Source of the DNA: Rhytidiadelphus loreus
Lineage: Eukaryota > Streptophyta > Bryopsida > Hypnales > Hylocomiaceae
Reading direction: 5' to 3'
Length of the DNA stretch: 64,000 bases
Assembly (NCBI GenBank): GCA_947034895.1
Contig: OX344764.1
Location: 47,473,348 to 47,537,347 of the forward strand
Shown: positions 11,661 to 22,616 of the stretch, one piece after another
Numbering within the stretch: position 1 is the first letter of the stretch
Layout of the letters: the number at the start of each line of letters is the position of its first letter
The notes under the pieces: generated by a model
Databases searched by the model: none
Seen by the model: only the letters and a program-made list of their open reading frames with translations
What the model was told of the DNA's origin: nothing
Translations under genes and position numbers: made by a program

Positions 11661-12790
11661 TCATCCATTTGAAATAGGCCCATGTTGATGTGGCATGCCA
11701 CAACATCTATTTCACTTTGCTTCAAAAGCCATTTATGGATGATTTGTGGTATGAGTTGAAAAGACAACTTATTATATACACACAGGGTGGTACAAAGAAT
11801 GTGGAATATGTAAATAAGTTCATAGTTAAAAGAAGACTCTAAAAAACTAAACCACCGCCCTAAACCCTAAACCCGCCGCTTTGTGTAGGACGTGAATGGT
11901 AGTGGTTGTCCTTAGGTTTTCCAAAATTGTTGTCTTGCGGGCTGTGGTCCTACATTTGTGTCTACTCCCTGCCTCCGCATGCTTGGCCGGGTCCCATTAC
12001 CCAAACTGGGACCTAGATAGGCCAAGTCGGACTAGGCCCACCTTTGTACGAATGATTTAATGTTGCGCAAAAAGACTAGTATCAAGGTATAACAATCTCA
12101 TCTAACATGTGGTTTTATTTCAATATTAAATGAGATTTGGGTGCAGCCTTAATAATGTATGAGGTGATAACATTGAAATGACTAGTGATCCCATTGGGAA
12201 CTTCTACATTTTTAGTGTAAATTCATTGTAGGAAGTGACATTTTTAGGCCTTCTACATTAGAAAATATTGTGCCTGTTTTAAGTGAATAAGATGAGCATT
12301 ATAGATAGTTTTTTTTTGTTGGTTTGGAGTTACTCTAGAGATTCTTTTGGACAACACACTTCAAAAATTCATAACAAATTCATACTTTATCAAAAAATAA
12401 ATATATAATTGCAATTGCTCTCACCGTTTTTCACACTTGTCTTTATGTGTCAAGAAAATTTTATAATTTTAAGCAATAACATGAGGGCAACTAACTCCTA
12501 ATTCTAACCACAATGGTGCATTTTACCTAACATGATGGAGGAAGTAATAAGCATACAAAATAACTGCCAAGCACCTACAACAGTACATACAATATACAAT
12601 CTATATATCCTTTAAAACAAGATTGTTTGTTTTGTTTTGTTTGTCACGATGAGATCCGTGAAACCATGTCTCCTACGGTCACATTCTTGGTAGCATTGGA
12701 AAGCTGCCTACAAGGAGGGATGCATGAGCTTTGTTTGGGTCTACAATGTGAATTTCAAAGTTTCCATGAATTTAATTTTTTCAAATTTAC
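11661..12790. other. Gene-free spacer with short telomere-type repeat
   Basis: CCCTAAACCCTAAACCC occupies 11,858-11,874, slightly over two plant telomere units. About 12,350-12,530 is a diverged copy of part of the 7,097-7,644 element. No gene is recognised. The GC-richer stretch at 11,850-12,060 has no frame I can support. Confidence 0.4.
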
Positions 12791-12797
12791 GTATAGG

Positions 12798-13033
12798 GAA
12801 CGGTCTGCTGAGGGCAGATTCTGCCCCTGTAAGGCGAGCATTATGGAATGACTGCGCAAAGGGGGAATCTGCCCTGAGCAAGCAGACCGTTCATTGGCGT
12901 TAAAATTACTGGGAGTGTATGCTGACCGTATAAAATCAGCCTTGGAATTCCGAATTTGCACACAGGACTGATTCTGCCAATGGAATGTACCTTTGCAAAG
13001 GGAAGAATACGCTCCCCGTGCAGTGATTTTAAC
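12798..13033. repeat. Double inverted-repeat element
   Basis: Two adjacent hairpins are visible. The first pairs 12,798-12,821 with 12,865-12,892 (GAACGGTCTGCT...AGGGCAGATTC) and has a four-base insertion in one arm. The second pairs about 12,899-12,920 with 13,007-13,033 (GTTAAAATTACTG / CAGTGATTTTAAC). The two loops share AATCTGCC and GCAAAGGG phrases. This is probably a composite foldback MITE. Its outer limits and target duplication were not resolved. Confidence 0.55.
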
Positions 13034-13539
13034 TTTTATTTTGACTCTCCCATAGGCACAGGGCACACTACAGTAGTATATATATATACTGTTGGCAAGT
13101 TAGTATAGTTGGTCAGATGTGCATGGCAACGCCAATTATAACGTAGTGTTCGTAGTGTCAGTTGCCTGCAACTTCATGAGAATCTGAGTAACTTAACCTC
13201 ACCTCGCCAGTTCTTGCCAATGATTTCGTCACTGGACGCTGGCAGTGACGGAGTGGCTGTAAATTAATAAGTTAATGCACTCACTCTTTCAGTTTTCAAC
13301 ATTCAAGCAACAAGTTTCGTCGTCAATTAATAAATGGTGTGCAGTAAAACTTGTCTGAAGTGACCGCAAACTAAATACTTTCTTGTATGTTTTTGTTGTC
13401 TGTTCTGGGTGGGTTGGGTGTCTAGACATGCACCAGAGGTTTTAAATCTGGGTTAAGTTAGTGTGAGAGTTAATAATGTAAGTTAACCCTAGAATGCCTA
13501 AGGAACCTGAGTGTGACTTTTGGATAAAAAAAACAAGAT

Positions 13540-13751
13540 TGCTTGGAAGATGTGATAAGTTACAACAAGCTTCTTTGGAAGATGCGATACAACAAGATTG
13601 TTGGAAGATGCAAAACAAGTTTGTTTGAAAGATGCAATACAACAAGTTTGCTTGGAGAATACAATAGAACAAGATTGCTGGAAGATGCGATACAACAAGA
13701 TTGTTGGAAGATGCAAAACAAGTTTGTTGGAGGATGTAATACAACAAGTTT
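13540..13751. repeat. Minisatellite, about eight units of 23-31 bp
   Basis: The units are variants of TTGGAAGATGCGATACAACA followed by AGATTG. A two-unit block (about 48 bp) is repeated almost exactly within the array, showing higher-order duplication. Several frames stay open on both strands across the array, but this follows from the repeat itself and is not taken as a gene. Confidence 0.85.
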
Positions 13752-14305
13752 TCATCCAACTTTTTTTATGGTTGACATAAAAGATTCACTTTGCATAACA
13801 CATACAGGAACATCCTTATAAGGGTATCAAAGAATTTGCTGAAAATGAAGAAGTGTGTGTCATGGATCACAAAAGATGTCCTTCTAGTGTACTTTGGCAA
13901 TTCCTACCTCCATCCTCTTGATTTGAATGTGAGACATGCAAATGAACATTTTGGAATTTGAACCCAACTAATGAAATGAAGCTTGTTGAGTCTAGTTCTA
14001 ACCCCAATTTGACACTTTCAATTTTTTTGAAATTGAACATTGGTCTATTGATTTTCTATTATAGTATGACATAGAAATTGTGTTTGTACTATAATATTCT
14101 CCATTGTAATACAAAACTCTTTTCCTAAAGATTTATTGAGCTAATTTTGAATTAGGTACAATTTTTTTTAAACTTTTTCTACAAAAAATCATGGTAATTT
14201 GAAATCATTATAGATAAATTCAAAAACTTTATAACTTGTAGAAGACATGTGATGTCATCTTTGAAAAGTATAGAGCAAACACATCATGATTTGTTGAAGT
14301 ATATT
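13752..14305. other. AT-rich spacer, nothing recognised
   Basis: No gene, RNA or repeat boundary was recognised before the palindromic element. Confidence 0.4.
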
Positions 14306-14437
14306 CACTATTAGAAAATTTTGCCCAATGTGTTGTTTTGGTCGCGTTGATCATCAACAAATTTTTGTTGATCAACAAAAATTTGTTGATGATCAACGCG
14401 ACCAAAACAACACATTGGGCAAAATTTTCTAATAGTG
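14306..14437. mobile_element. CACTA-type foldback element, perfect 132-bp palindrome
   Basis: The sequence starts CACTATTAGAAAATTTTGCC and is fully self-complementary with no loop (centre between 14,371 and 14,372). The flanks are ATT on both sides (14,303-14,305 and 14,438-14,440). CACTA ends and a 3-bp target duplication are the defining marks of the CACTA/En-Spm superfamily, whose plant members often begin CACTAnnAGAAAA. There is no coding content, so it moved in trans. The lack of any mismatch indicates a recent origin or very recent arm conversion. Confidence 0.85.
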
Positions 14438-14622
14438 ATTATACAGCCATGAGCTTTGTCCTTCCAAGGTTAAGGTAGAAGTTGACCTTAAAATTGAAGG
14501 GCAACCTTTGTAAAGTCTAGCCTTAAAACTTGTCCTTCAAATGGCATTCTAGCCAACACTTTGTTTTTTCCAGGATTAAAGGCACCAACAAATCTTGCAT
14601 TTTTCAATTTGAATTCTATTAA

Positions 14623-15183
14623 TCCCTTAAGGACCAAGGCACATTTCAAGCAAAAATTGTCAAAACTCCCATTTTTTATTAGGATAGTGAGGAAAAAATG
14701 AAAAACAAAAGTTTAAAAAGTAAATCTAACCATATGAATTTGTACTCAAATAATATGAAAATGTATGGGAAAATTTTCAATTTTTTTACTAGACATATTG
14801 AAAGATTATAACATTTGAAGTTAAAAGGATTTTTTTTCTAATCTTGCCCAACATGGTAGAACTTAATACCTCCTAGAGTGAACTTTTAGGACTACACATG
14901 GTTAATTTTTGGACATTTGCATTCTATATCATGTTAGTTGCATAGTTGCCAAATTTCAAAAGGAGAAAAGGAATTTTGCACATGTCTCCTAAGCTACATG
15001 AAAAAATTAAGGAAATATAACTTTTAATCTAGGCACCTAATCAATTTTTTTATCAGTTCTCACCAAAGGGATACATGTTCAAACCTTGAATCAAATTTTA
15101 TGAACATTTGACCAAAATTGACTTCGTGCACAACCACTCAAGATTTATTGCACACATTGAATGGTCACTTGGTCCTTCAAGGG
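14623..15183 (+). mobile_element. TTAA-flanked piggyBac-like element, 561 bp
   Basis: TTAA lies at 14,619-14,622 and 15,184-15,187. The ends are TCCCTTAAGGACCAAGGCAC and the near complement (TTGGTCCTTCAAGGG). The interior differs from subfamily A except near the ends (CAAAACTCCCATTTTT). No transposase frame is present. Confidence 0.7.
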
Positions 15184-15649
15184 TTAAATATAAATAACTA
15201 CTAAGAATTGGTATGTATAAAGTACAACCTAAACATTCTCTTGACAAGATTATGCGTCTTAAAACCTTTACGAGGGATTCAAGACCCAAAATTTGGTGAG
15301 GCATGTTCACCTTGCTTCCAACCTTCATGATGACCCTTTTATTTATTTTTACCTTCTTTTACTTTGAAAGTGCCAAATGCAAGTCAATTTTAACACTTCT
15401 AAACCTCCTTGAAGCGGGGCATGGGGCTTGTTGCTTGCCCAAAATTTGTTCAATCAATGCATGCAAAAGTGGATAGTGAATAGTGCTTTGACCTTGCAAA
15501 CTAAATGCCATACTTGGCGAGTCATATTCTCTATATAAGTGGGTTTGATAGGTTAAAACATACCAAAAAGAAAGAAAGAAAAATGGCTTTTGTGAAAGAT
15601 TCATTCAAAACCAAACCTAAGGGGCTTGTAGATGTTGTTTAAGAGGTAA

Positions 15650-15912
15650 GAGCATCCCTACCAACGTGTTTTGTATCCCTAAAAATTTAGGGAGAGGACC
15701 TTAGATGGGAATGGGGATACAGAAGCTTGCGCACACTGGTCTCGAAACAAGATCTCTACCCCAAATTTATAGAGAACTCGGTAAAAGTTGGGCCCAATTC
15801 CCTATATTCAAGCTCATATAGAGAACTCGCGAGGTCTCATCTCTATAAAGTCAAGGTTGACTAGTTTGAGGTCCCAAGTTTGGGGATAGAGAACACGTTG
15901 GTGGGGATGCTC
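15650..15912. mobile_element. PIF/Harbinger-like (Tourist-type) MITE, 263 bp
   Basis: The inverted ends GAGCATCCCTACCAACGTGT and ACACGTTGGTGGGGATGCTC differ by one base. TAA directly flanks both sides (15,647-15,649 and 15,913-15,915). A TAA/TTA target duplication is typical of PIF/Harbinger elements, and GAGCATC-type ends are familiar from plant MITEs. The interior is non-coding. Confidence 0.75.
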
Positions 15913-16775
15913 TAAGGCATGCTTTTGGGTAGGACTTTATTCTCACCTGTTAGAAATTTTTGGTGTGAAAACTCTTGTAGTAAATTTGAAAATCTTAGGC
16001 TACATAGGAAGTGGAAAATGATTGACTTTCACATAAAGAATCTCACACAAAAATAGACAAATCTGATTCGGTATATGAATGAAAAAAGATATTTCATCCA
16101 TAACTTTTATTTTCATGAATGCAAATGACTTCATAACTTCAAGTATCATAACAAATTTAGTTACAATAATTTGTTCTATTAACTCCAAAGGCCTTTTATT
16201 TCATCAAGAACCACTTAAAACTACTATTTTTATTATGAAGTGCAAAACCTTTTTTTTTGGTTGCATATCCAACCATAGAATCTTGTAGTAGACTAGTGTA
16301 AGAATGTAAAAGAAATTTCAGAGACTTGAATTGTGTAGATTGCAAGATATTTGCATTTAAAGTGAAGAAAATAAGTTGTTTTGCACCTTGCTTGGCTATA
16401 ATTTTTTTTACTTTGAATCTTCTTAAATTCAAATTTTTGCACCGATCATTTTGAATTTCTAATTTTTTTATGTTAAAGAATTGAATTGAGGGTTTATGAT
16501 TTTTTTTAAATCCTTCATTTACACTCATTAAAAAATTGTTAAATAGAAGAAGGTTCAAGATTGAAAAGTAAACCGTTAATAGCTTTAAGATGGAATTGAA
16601 ACACAAAAATCTCAATGGCCAGATTGTTCTAGCAAGAGATCTTAACCTCGTGAATCCTTTTTTCTATGAAAAATTATGAAAATTGAATTAAAAAAGGAAT
16701 CCTAAAAATTATTTTTTTCAAAAAGATGGTCTAAGTGCCCCAAAATCAAGATTGTCCATAACTTTTACATCACTA

Positions 16776-17225
16776 CACTAAAGATGATATTTAGTGTCTT
16801 GTACACCAAATACGAAGGCATACACTAAAAGCCAATTACCCTATGAAAGTAAGTAACATTAAATGTCAATTCAAACACTAAATGTGAACCAGAGTTGTCA
16901 TATCAGACGGAATATCACTGTTCACCGACGGAATCGGACCGATTAGGGCTAGCCGGCTGCAAACTTCAGAGCCTTGTAACTTTTGCAAAAATTCTTCAAA
17001 TAAGGAAAATGAGATGTTTTTCGGCATCTACAAAAAATTGTAGATGCCAAAAAACATCTCATTTTCCTTATTTGAAGAATTTTTGCAAAAGTTACAAGGC
17101 TCTGAAGTTTGCAGCCGGCACATTCAAGTCTAACACTAATTGTGGACAAGTTCAGATTTAGTGTTGTAGCTAGTAGGGGGGTAAAAACACTAAATGTCAC
17201 TCAACACTAAATATCATCTTTAGTG
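16776..17225. mobile_element. 450-bp TIR element nested in the piggyBac-like copy
   Basis: The perfect inverted ends CACTAAAGATGATATTTAGT... and complement occupy 16,776-16,796 and 17,205-17,225, each with TA directly outside. Removing the element with one TA restores a site matching 2,985-3,015 of the sister copy (CACTAGTCCAAAT versus TACTAATCCAAAT). Although it begins CACTA, the two-base TA duplication argues against the CACTA superfamily. The centre is a long hairpin (16,952-17,119). Confidence 0.7.
16952..17119. repeat. 168-bp near-perfect palindrome
   Basis: Arms of about 82 bp starting GCCGGCTGCAAACTTCAGAG pair with their complement, with one mismatch (G to A at about 17,050) and a four-base loop of A. 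It lies in the centre of the nested TIR element, and if transcribed it would form a very stable RNA hairpin. Confidence 0.85.
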
Positions 17226-17965
17226 TAGTCCAAATCGTATGAATCAAAGCTCCGATGTAGATAAAAATACAACCTATCAAAACAATTTTTTTTATATTTT
17301 AATTTTAAATGTTCACATGTTTTTTTTGTTTTTTTGCTCATTGAACTAAATTTTGGGTTGATTGTGCCATAACTTTTGCTCTCAGGCATTGATCAAAATA
17401 AAAGTCGTATTCCTCCAAAGCTAAAGTATTTTCCCACCTTCACAAAAAGTTTCATAAAATCATGACAAATATTGAGATCATATGAGCCTACCCCAATTCC
17501 ACATTGTCCGCAAGGAGACAAAGGGACTTTCAGGGTTAACAGGAAGGTGCAAAAGTAATGTCACCTAAAAATTCAGTGTCTGTGGAGCATATCACTTACT
17601 TATGCAGAAAATGGTACAATAGAATAAATATTGCAGCTTACAATAATTTAATTCGTTTACTAAGAAAATGACTTTGGTAAAAATACCTATAAACACAGCC
17701 AAAGAGGACAAATCGGTGTACCTTGGAATTTGAAAATGAATTTAATTGGTTTTTTAATTCTCCCCCTCCCCCCAACACAAAAAATAAATAAAATTTAATA
17801 AAAACTGATTTCCACATTCAATATGTCACTATTTCTTGAAAGCCCCAGTGCAGGCAGCCAGGCACCCAACCTAAATTGTAGTTCACCATATTAAATCTTG
17901 TGCATAAACTTACTAAAGGTCCATTCCCACCTGGTGTTTGCAAACTCCCTGGGTTTAACCCTTAA

Positions 17966-18515
17966 CCCTTTAGGGCCGAGCATGCCAAATTTGGCCGTTT
18001 TAAACTGAATTTTGGAAATTAGAACACTTTCCTAACCTCATTCGACTGTGAGGTGTAAACGAGATGTGAGGGCACGGGAATTTCGCTTCCAATGAGCCAT
18101 TGGCCATCAAATTTGGAGCAATAATGAGTTATTTATGGCAATTTGAAGTTGGGATTTCTAAAGTTTCAAAATACACTGTGGGACATGTTTCTCTATCAAA
18201 TTTATTTGTATATAACGAAAGGGAGCATGAAAACTTCACCATAATGTTCATTATAATTTTTCCTATTTTCTATAAAAATTTCATTGTAAAGTGAGCTCTT
18301 TTGTAATTACTACGATTTTTCAAAGATAGAAACTCTAGAAAATCTTATAAATTTCATTTTTTTCCCAAAAAATATTAAAAATTCAGATCTGATAGAAGAC
18401 ATGAATGGTTATTTGTGAAAAATAATAACTTAAATTAAATGATAAAATTTTGATATGAAAATTTGATTCCAAAAGAATTCAAGAGTTTGCTTGGGGCTCC
18501 TTAGGCCTTAAAGGG
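17966..18515. mobile_element. TTAA-flanked piggyBac-like element, subfamily D
   Basis: TTAA lies at 17,962-17,965 and 18,516-18,519. The ends are CCCTTTAGGGCCGAGC and GGCCTTAAAGGG. The 550-bp interior is not obviously related to subfamily A. No coding frame is seen. Confidence 0.65.
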
Positions 18516-18519
18516 TTAA

Positions 18520-19944
18520 GTGCTGCGATGTCCATATTTTGGATGATGAACAGTGGGCTTGGACGCGTTGTTTACTGTAGTACAACAAAAATTTCATTCA
18601 TCCAATGTAACACTTGAACTTTAAAAAGACAACCTTCTTTAATGACCAATTTCATGAAATTGTGGTGAATGATATTTTTGTAGAAAGATATAAGCAAAAA
18701 TGTGCCAAAATCTGAAAAAGGATTGAGGCGTTAAGGGGTTAAAAATAAAACCTGCGCGTAAGAAGGAAATAGTCTTTTTTATTGGACTTCAGGTCCGAAA
18801 CTGCTGTAATTGTTTTTTAACTAGGGGAAATTCTCACGTGGCTCAGAAGTTACTTTCTTCACCCATCCCAAGGGACCTCCCTTGCACATCCAATTACCGT
18901 AGCTAGAGGTGAAACTTGAGTGAAAATAACTTGATGATTTTGAAAATTAACAAGCCACCTTCCCAAATCCAAGGACAAGTAATTGTAAAGAAAATCCAAA
19001 TATTGGAAGGGATTTCATTACAATTCAATGCCAACCAATATCTACTAAACGATGGTTGGAGTGATCATTTTTATAACGGAATTCATTGTCCATCATGAAT
19101 TCTCAAAGGGTGTGGGATAATTTGAAAAGGAGAGCTTGATCACTAATTGTGAAGACGCATGAATTGTGTTTAATGTAGAACTTCATACCTCATTTATGCA
19201 TAGTAAAAGAACATTTAAAAAAACTTTTTGAACTAAGAAAAGTTAGTAAGCCAATCTAACTTTCATCTCCAAATTTTTTTTTTTGTAATTTGGAGCCTCC
19301 AATCAAAAGTCACGAACAAAATCAGAGAGGGGTTGGAAGGGGCATTTTATTTGACATTTCAAACATCCTCTCTGAATTTTCTCCATAACTTTTGATTGGA
19401 GGATCCAAATTGAGGTTTGAAATTTAGTTTGTTTTTCTACTTTCACCACAATTCCTATTTGCGCACTTAATTATGAGCAGTTGAATTCCTACTCATCCAA
19501 ATTAACAAGGCTTCCTATTCTTTGTACGGTACTTTCTCGACTAGTGGAATTCTTGGGTATTTACATCAAATTTTCTTGAAACTTTGAACCAAATTTTCGA
19601 TAATTTAAATATTTTTTATTTTCCACATTGGTCTTGCTAATTTTTGCATTCAAAAGCCATTGCTCTTACGTAATGGGCCATCCAGAGCTCCGTTTCATAG
19701 GAGTGGTACTTAGATGTTGAAATCTTCATATTCAAAAGATAGCCTAGTTTTAATTACACAATACTTCTGTAGTGGTGGGCCAACAATAAAAAAAATGATT
19801 ATTGGCTATAACAACAATGTTTAGTCCAGGCCACCACGGCTGTCATCTAGGTTCGGTGGTTCACAAAGGACTTAGGTGGGAATGCACCACCATTTTTAGC
19901 TCGTTTTATACCTTAACAGTGCCCCCTAAGGTCAAGTGGAAATG
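18520..19944. other. Gene-free region with repeat family I copy
   Basis: About 18,910-19,440 shares long phrases with 28,390-28,610 and, in reverse, with 30,030-30,430 (AACTTTCATCTCCAAA, GTAGAACTTCA). A 60-codon open frame at 18,916 lies in this repeat. Corresponding positions in the other copies are broken, so I do not call a gene. Confidence 0.45.
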
Positions 19945-20245
19945 GGCCTTAAGGGTAGTTTGTTCTTAAAGCAACCATTTAAGAGTTGATCCCCTTTGGT
20001 GGGAAGCTAAACTCCTCAAAACAATTTCCAGTAAATTTTCATAGGAAGAAAAAATGGACTTGGCATCTAACCCAAGTGGTTTCATATTTTTGGGACCTTC
20101 ATGGAATTAGTTATGAAAATTTTGAAGTTGGACCACAATGGTCAGTAAAAGCAACCCACTTCCTGAAATGTACACATTTCGTACATGGAAGAAACCAAAA
20201 TGTACCTCTGCATCATGATCACTTTTAGAGCACATGACCTCAAAT
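19945..20245. mobile_element. MITE family B, diverged copy
   Basis: It shares CATCTAACCCAAGTGGTTTC, GGAATTAGTTATGAA and GTACACATTTCGTACA with the other family B copies. The ends are degraded and no target duplication is visible. Confidence 0.5.
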
Positions 20246-20535
20246 TAATCCTTGTCCCCCGGCCAGGGTGAATTGCCCCCCTCATTGCCCTCTAGGGCAA
20301 ACCCTGGAATTTTTTATTTGTAAGGCTTTATTTTTTTTTTGAAATTCTGAATTCATATTTGCAATTAGAGGCCCCAAATTACTTCATGGAGGTGCAAGAA
20401 TTACCAAAAAATTGACACAACATATTTTTTTTTTTTTTCAAACCAAAGTTGACCGGGGCAATGAGGGGGCCAATTCTCTTTGCACTTGTCCCCCCCCTCC
20501 AGTTTCAAATTTTGAGCATCTTTTCTTCCTTATAG
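20245..20535. repeat. Repeat family H copy
   Basis: It carries CCCTGGAATTTTTTATTT, GAATTCATATTTGCAAT and GGGGCAATGAGGGGG, and shares them with about 27,870-28,115. C-rich borders surround an AT-rich core. Class unknown. Confidence 0.5.
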
Positions 20536-20539
20536 TTAA

Positions 20540-21336
20540 CCCCTAAGTGCCTAAGCCTTTCCAAGTGTGTTTTTCCCATGAAAAAAGAACATGGGCTTAT
20601 AGTTATCTCTATTGAAGCAAAAAAAAAATTCAAAATCTAACCGTATGGATGTTTAAAGAGCTTGCTTATTAGTATGCACACCAATTTTGAGTACAAAATT
20701 GCATGAGTTCTGAGATTATAATAAGAGAAATGTACGTTTTCTATTTTTAATATGTTGTCCCTGTCTACAATGTTTCAGAAATTTGCACATAAAAGCTTTT
20801 TGGGATTGGAGGTGACATGAACAACTACAAATTGTGTTAGCACACTAAAATACCCTTTCAAAAAACTTAATATCACTTGAAAAGCTATTAAACTCATTAC
20901 ACAATCCACCTTGCAATTGTTGAGATGCAATTTTCTTTTATAAGTATAAATCACTAATAACTCCAAATCAACACTTTTTTTGTTTAAATTTTCAATGGTG
21001 AAAATCATGAAAGCACTTAACTCTTTCCATTGGGACCATTTTCAAAGCAAACAGATAAATACAAGTTTTTAGATCTCAAATCAAGTGAAATTGCTCAAAG
21101 TTGGAAAATAAAGTAAAATTAGCAAGCTTTACTCTTCCACTAATGGACATATATGGCTTTGGAGACCTCTCAACAATCAAATATGTACCTTTTTCAGTGA
21201 AAAATGAAAGTTTTCAATAGTTAACCCTATAAACTGCCCCCTTTTTTTTAAACCGGTCAAACAAATTGAACTGCCCGCTGCAAAATGAGCCTGAAATTTC
21301 AGATCGACCATATTTGGTTGCCCAGGCATTTAGGGG
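20540..21336. mobile_element. TTAA-flanked piggyBac-like element, 797 bp
   Basis: TTAA lies at 20,536-20,539 and 21,337-21,340. The ends are CCCCTAAGTGCCTAAGCC and the near complement (GCCCAGGCATTTAGGGG). The interior differs from subfamilies A and C. Only short repeat-derived frames are present. Confidence 0.7.
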
Positions 21337-21433
21337 TTAATAAGCACCATTCTCCCATTTTTGAAACGCTCCCTCCCTGCAGACACAGTGCAATGTGTGC
21401 ATTTGACGTCTCACCTAAAGCTTACATTACATT

Positions 21434-21742
21434 AAGGTAACAGGTCCATAAATCAACCATTTAAGAGCTGGACCTGATTTGGGGGGACTGAGGTGAAACT
21501 TCTTGAAATTGATTTTTCAGTAAATTATCCATGAAAGACAAAGTGAAATTGGCATCTAACCCAAGTTGTTTCATATGTTTTGGAGCTTTCTGGAATTAGT
21601 TATGAATTTTCGAAGTTCAAAAGTAGTGGGCTCTAATTTGTACATTGCTGATTCCATGAAAAAATCAACATGTACAAATAGTGTACATTTCAGGAGGTGG
21701 GCGATTTTAGAGCCTGAGAGCGCTTTATCGACCTGTTACCTT
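21434..21742. mobile_element. MITE family B, 13-bp perfect ends
   Basis: Terminal inverted repeats AAGGTAACAGGTC lie at 21,434-21,446 and in complement at 21,730-21,742. The 309-bp non-coding interior matches the 23,333-23,663 element throughout. Confidence 0.65.
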
Positions 21743-21991
21743 GCTATACGATACGATCAATCCCTTCCCGCCTGCCCTCCTCCCTTCACTCATTCAAGTC
21801 ACTGTTTAGCGCCATAACTATCGTCTAGCAAGACACAAAGTTGCGTGCAAGGAGATGCGTCCAAGTTAAGATGCAGACGACTAATTACCACATGCGAGGA
21901 CAGACAAGAGTGTCAATATGAAAATAATAATAATAGTAATAGTAATTGTAGGTCGCAGGAAAGAATGAAAGTGAAGGACTGAAGAGATGGA

Positions 21992-22215
21992 GACAGACAG
22001 ACAGACAGACATGTTTTTGTCATATTTTTTTTTATGATTGCTTCAGATCCAACTTAACTTAACATAACAGTCCTGTGTCTGTTTTGGTTCAGAGGTTTTT
22101 TTTTCCGCATGGCTGACAAAGATTCTGCAGCTTCTCTGCTCGAATTGGGAAAGAAAGGCAGGCAAGCAATGATATCTCCGTCTGTCTGTCTGTCTGTCTT
22201 TCTGTTTGTCTGTGT
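21992..22215. repeat. Complementary microsatellite pair (GACA)n and (GTCT)n
   Basis: GACAGACAGACAGACAGAC occupies 21,992-22,010, and a complementary GTCT run with interruptions occupies about 22,180-22,215. The two arms could pair across about 170 bases. The sequence between shows no gene. Confidence 0.8.
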
Positions 22216-22616
22216 AATTTAAAACGAAACCCAAACTAACAAATAATGTAAAGCTTAACAACCTGTTTCCATGGCGATATTCAGTCACTTCCATGACCAT
22301 ATAATCCAATCCATGACCTGAACTTACGGCGTAGAGTACCTTACTGCACTGCAGCAGGTTCAGGTTGGATTTAAGTTAACGCTCTGCTTTTGAAATTCAA
22401 ATTTGGATGTGGCATTAATTTTCAATGAGAGCTTGCAAACAAATACTAACTGTACAAGATGACATGTGACCCCCTTTTTTTTGAAATGGAGTAAGAGTAA
22501 TTCATTGTTTGGAAGGTCGGAATCTGACCTCAATTATAAGGATAGCTACCCCCTCTAAGAAGAACGTACCACTTACTTGGAAAACCTGTCTTTTCAGTGG
22601 ATAATGAGGCAGAGGT

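Larger units (their letters stand above)
16183..17535 (-). mobile_element. TTAA-flanked piggyBac-like element, subfamily A copy 3, interrupted
   Basis: TTAA lies at 16,179-16,182 and 17,536-17,539. The ends are degraded (CTCCAAAGGCC and GGGACTTTCAGGG). The interior is collinear with the 2,366-3,290 copy, with a 450-bp insertion at 16,776-17,225. The insertion accounts for the extra length. Open frames in the region are fragments of repeats. Confidence 0.65.

Noticed and set aside
11858..11874. Interstitial telomere
   Set aside because: Only about two CCCTAAA units, here and at 7,720. Too few to be called a telomeric insertion; such boxes are common in plant DNA.
13442..13821. Four overlapping open frames over the minisatellite
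   Set aside because: Open frames on both strands arise from repeat units without stops. None starts in a credible context.
18520..18740. A further TTAA element between two TTAA sites
   Set aside because: The two ends (GTGCTGCG and GGCGTTAAGGGG) are not inverted repeats. TTAA is frequent by chance in such AT-rich DNA.
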